In this document: piece after piece, positions 6,885 to 7,869 of the stretch
How the letters are laid out: the number at the start of each line of letters is the position of its first letter
Numbering within the stretch: the first letter of the stretch is position 1
DNA from: Candidatus Pelagibacter sp.
GTDB lineage: Bacteria > Pseudomonadota > Alphaproteobacteria > Pelagibacterales > Pelagibacteraceae
Direction of reading: 5' to 3'
DNA length: 7,869 nt
Assembly (NCBI GenBank): GCA_002704185.1
Contig: PAFP01000003.1
Location: forward strand, 1-7,869
The notes under the pieces: generated by a model
Databases searched by the model: none
What the model was told of the DNA's origin: nothing
The model's input: only the letters and a program-made list of their open reading frames with translations
Translations under genes and position numbers: made by a program

Positions 6885-7869
6885 GATACAATTTTTTTTT
6901 AGAAATTTATTCTGAAGAAATACCTCATTTGTTACAAGTAAGCGCAAGAGATCAATTATTTAAAGCGGCTGAAAAAGATTTTAGGGATAACAATATAAAT
7001 TACAAAAGCCTGAAATGTCTGTCCACTCCTAAAAGGCTAGTGCTTTTAGCAGAAGAGATGTCAAATAACATCTTAATACCCAGTAAATTAATAAAGGGCC
7101 CAAGAGTAGGTTGTAAAGAGGAAGCCTTAGCAGGCTTTATGAAATCTCAATCGATAATTAAAACTGATCTTATTGAGGAGGATACTGAAAAAGGAAGATT
7201 TTATTTTTTTAAATCACAAAAAAAGGAGGTAGACACCAAGGAAGTATTGCAATCTCTTATAGGTGAATTTTTAACAAGAATACAATGGAAGAAATCAATG
7301 AGATGGGGATCGTATGATTGTTACTGGGGCAGACCGGTAATTTCTTTAGCATGTATGTTAGACAAGCATATTGTCGATTTTAATTTTAATCACCTGAAAT
7401 CTAAAGATATTACTTATTTGAATGGTCCATATGATGATAAAGAATTTAAGATAAAAAATTCTTCACATTATCTAGAAACTTTAAAAAAAAATAATATTAT
7501 ATTAGATCAAGATGAAAGAAAAAAAATCATATCGGAAAATTTAAAAAAAATATTAATAAAAAATCATTGTTATGATGATTTAAATAATAAATTATTAGAT
7601 GAAGTAACAAACCTTGTTGAACAACCACATGTTATAAAAGGAAATTTTAAAAAAGATTTTTTGAATTTACCCCCGCAGTTATTAGACTTAACTATGCAAC
7701 ATCATCAGAAATATTTTCCCATGAAGCTTAAAACCGATGATAAACACATTAATTATTTTTTATTTGTTTCTAATAACAAGGATATTAATAATTTAGTCCT
7801 TAAAGGAAACGAGAGAGTCTTACAAGCAAGATTATTTGATGCAAAATTTTTTTGGGATAAAAATAAAAA
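6881..7869 (+). CDS. glyS: Glycyl-tRNA synthetase beta subunit, N-terminal part (cut by window edge)
   Basis: An open frame of 329 full codons runs from the ATG at 6881 to the right edge without a stop. It is about half of the usual GlyS length of roughly 690 residues, so it is truncated by the window and not broken. It begins [18 protein letters not shown], matching the family's 'LLLEI.SEEIP' start, then has [15 protein letters not shown] near 47-61, [14 protein letters not shown] near 74-87, and WKKSMRWG and WGRPV blocks around 134-150. Towards the edge come [29 protein letters not shown] and the strongly conserved [17 protein letters not shown]. GlyS provides tRNA recognition and is needed with GlyQ for activity. 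The ATG shares ATGA with the glyQ stop, so translation is coupled and the subunits are probably made in matching amounts. Codons 5-7 include a run of nine T. No frameshift was found on manual reading. Confidence 0.97.
   Translation, partial: MRYNFFLEIYSEEIPHLLQVSARDQLFKAAEKDFRDNNINYKSLKCLSTPKRLVLLAEEMSNNILIPSKLIKGPRVGCKEEALAGFMKSQSIIKTDLIEEDTEKGRFYFFKSQKKEVDTKEVLQSLIGEFLTRIQWKKSMRWGSYDCYWGRPVISLACMLDKHIVDFNFNHLKSKDITYLNGPYDDKEFKIKNSSHYLETLKKNNIILDQDERKKIISENLKKILIKNHCYDDLNNKLLDEVTNLVEQPHVIKGNFKKDFLNLPPQLLDLTMQHHQKYFPMKLKTDDKHINYFLFVSNNKDINNLVLKGNERVLQARLFDAKFFWDKNK

Overview
The window comes from an AT-rich, densely packed bacterial chromosome. By eye about one third of bases are G or C, Lys/Asn/Ile codons dominate, arginine is mostly AGA, and genes abut or overlap by a few bases. 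TspO, a trans-long-chain polyprenyl diphosphate synthase of the IspB type, and an S49 peptidase directly upstream of the alpha2beta2-type glycyl-tRNA synthetase genes together suggest a streamlined marine alphaproteobacterium of the SAR11 (Pelagibacter) kind. This is an inference from gene content and base composition; no marker gene in the window settles the taxonomy.

Layout. (1) Positions 1-4055, plus strand: a tightly coupled run consisting of the 3' end of gcvT, then gcvH, gcvP, a 54-residue membrane-type small ORF (3415-3579) that is easily missed, and a TspO/MBR-family membrane protein. (2) Positions 4048-5061, minus strand: a polyprenyl diphosphate synthase (ispB-like) whose 3' end overlaps the tspO 3' end by 8 bases. 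(3) Positions 5062-5176: the only real intergenic gap, a 115-base divergent promoter region. (4) Positions 5177-7869, plus strand: a second coupled run consisting of an S49-family serine peptidase, glyQ, and glyS, which runs off the right edge.

How the genes work together. GcvT, GcvH and GcvP are three of the four glycine cleavage proteins (the L protein, dihydrolipoamide dehydrogenase, is not here). They convert glycine to CO2, ammonia and methylene-tetrahydrofolate. GlyQ and GlyS form glycyl-tRNA synthetase, so both plus-strand runs use glycine, although they are separate units. IspB makes the polyprenyl tail of ubiquinone. TspO proteins bind tetrapyrroles, whose synthesis in alphaproteobacteria starts from glycine, so its place behind gcvP is suggestive but unproven.

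Most of the window is ordinary housekeeping. The items worth a second look are the unannotated 54-residue ORF that exactly tiles the gcvP-tspO gap, and the glyQ start, where a 12-A tract and two competing out-of-frame ATGs make the true N terminus uncertain. I found no mobile element, CRISPR array, RNA gene, riboswitch or convincing intrinsic terminator, and no evidence for a wholly new system.
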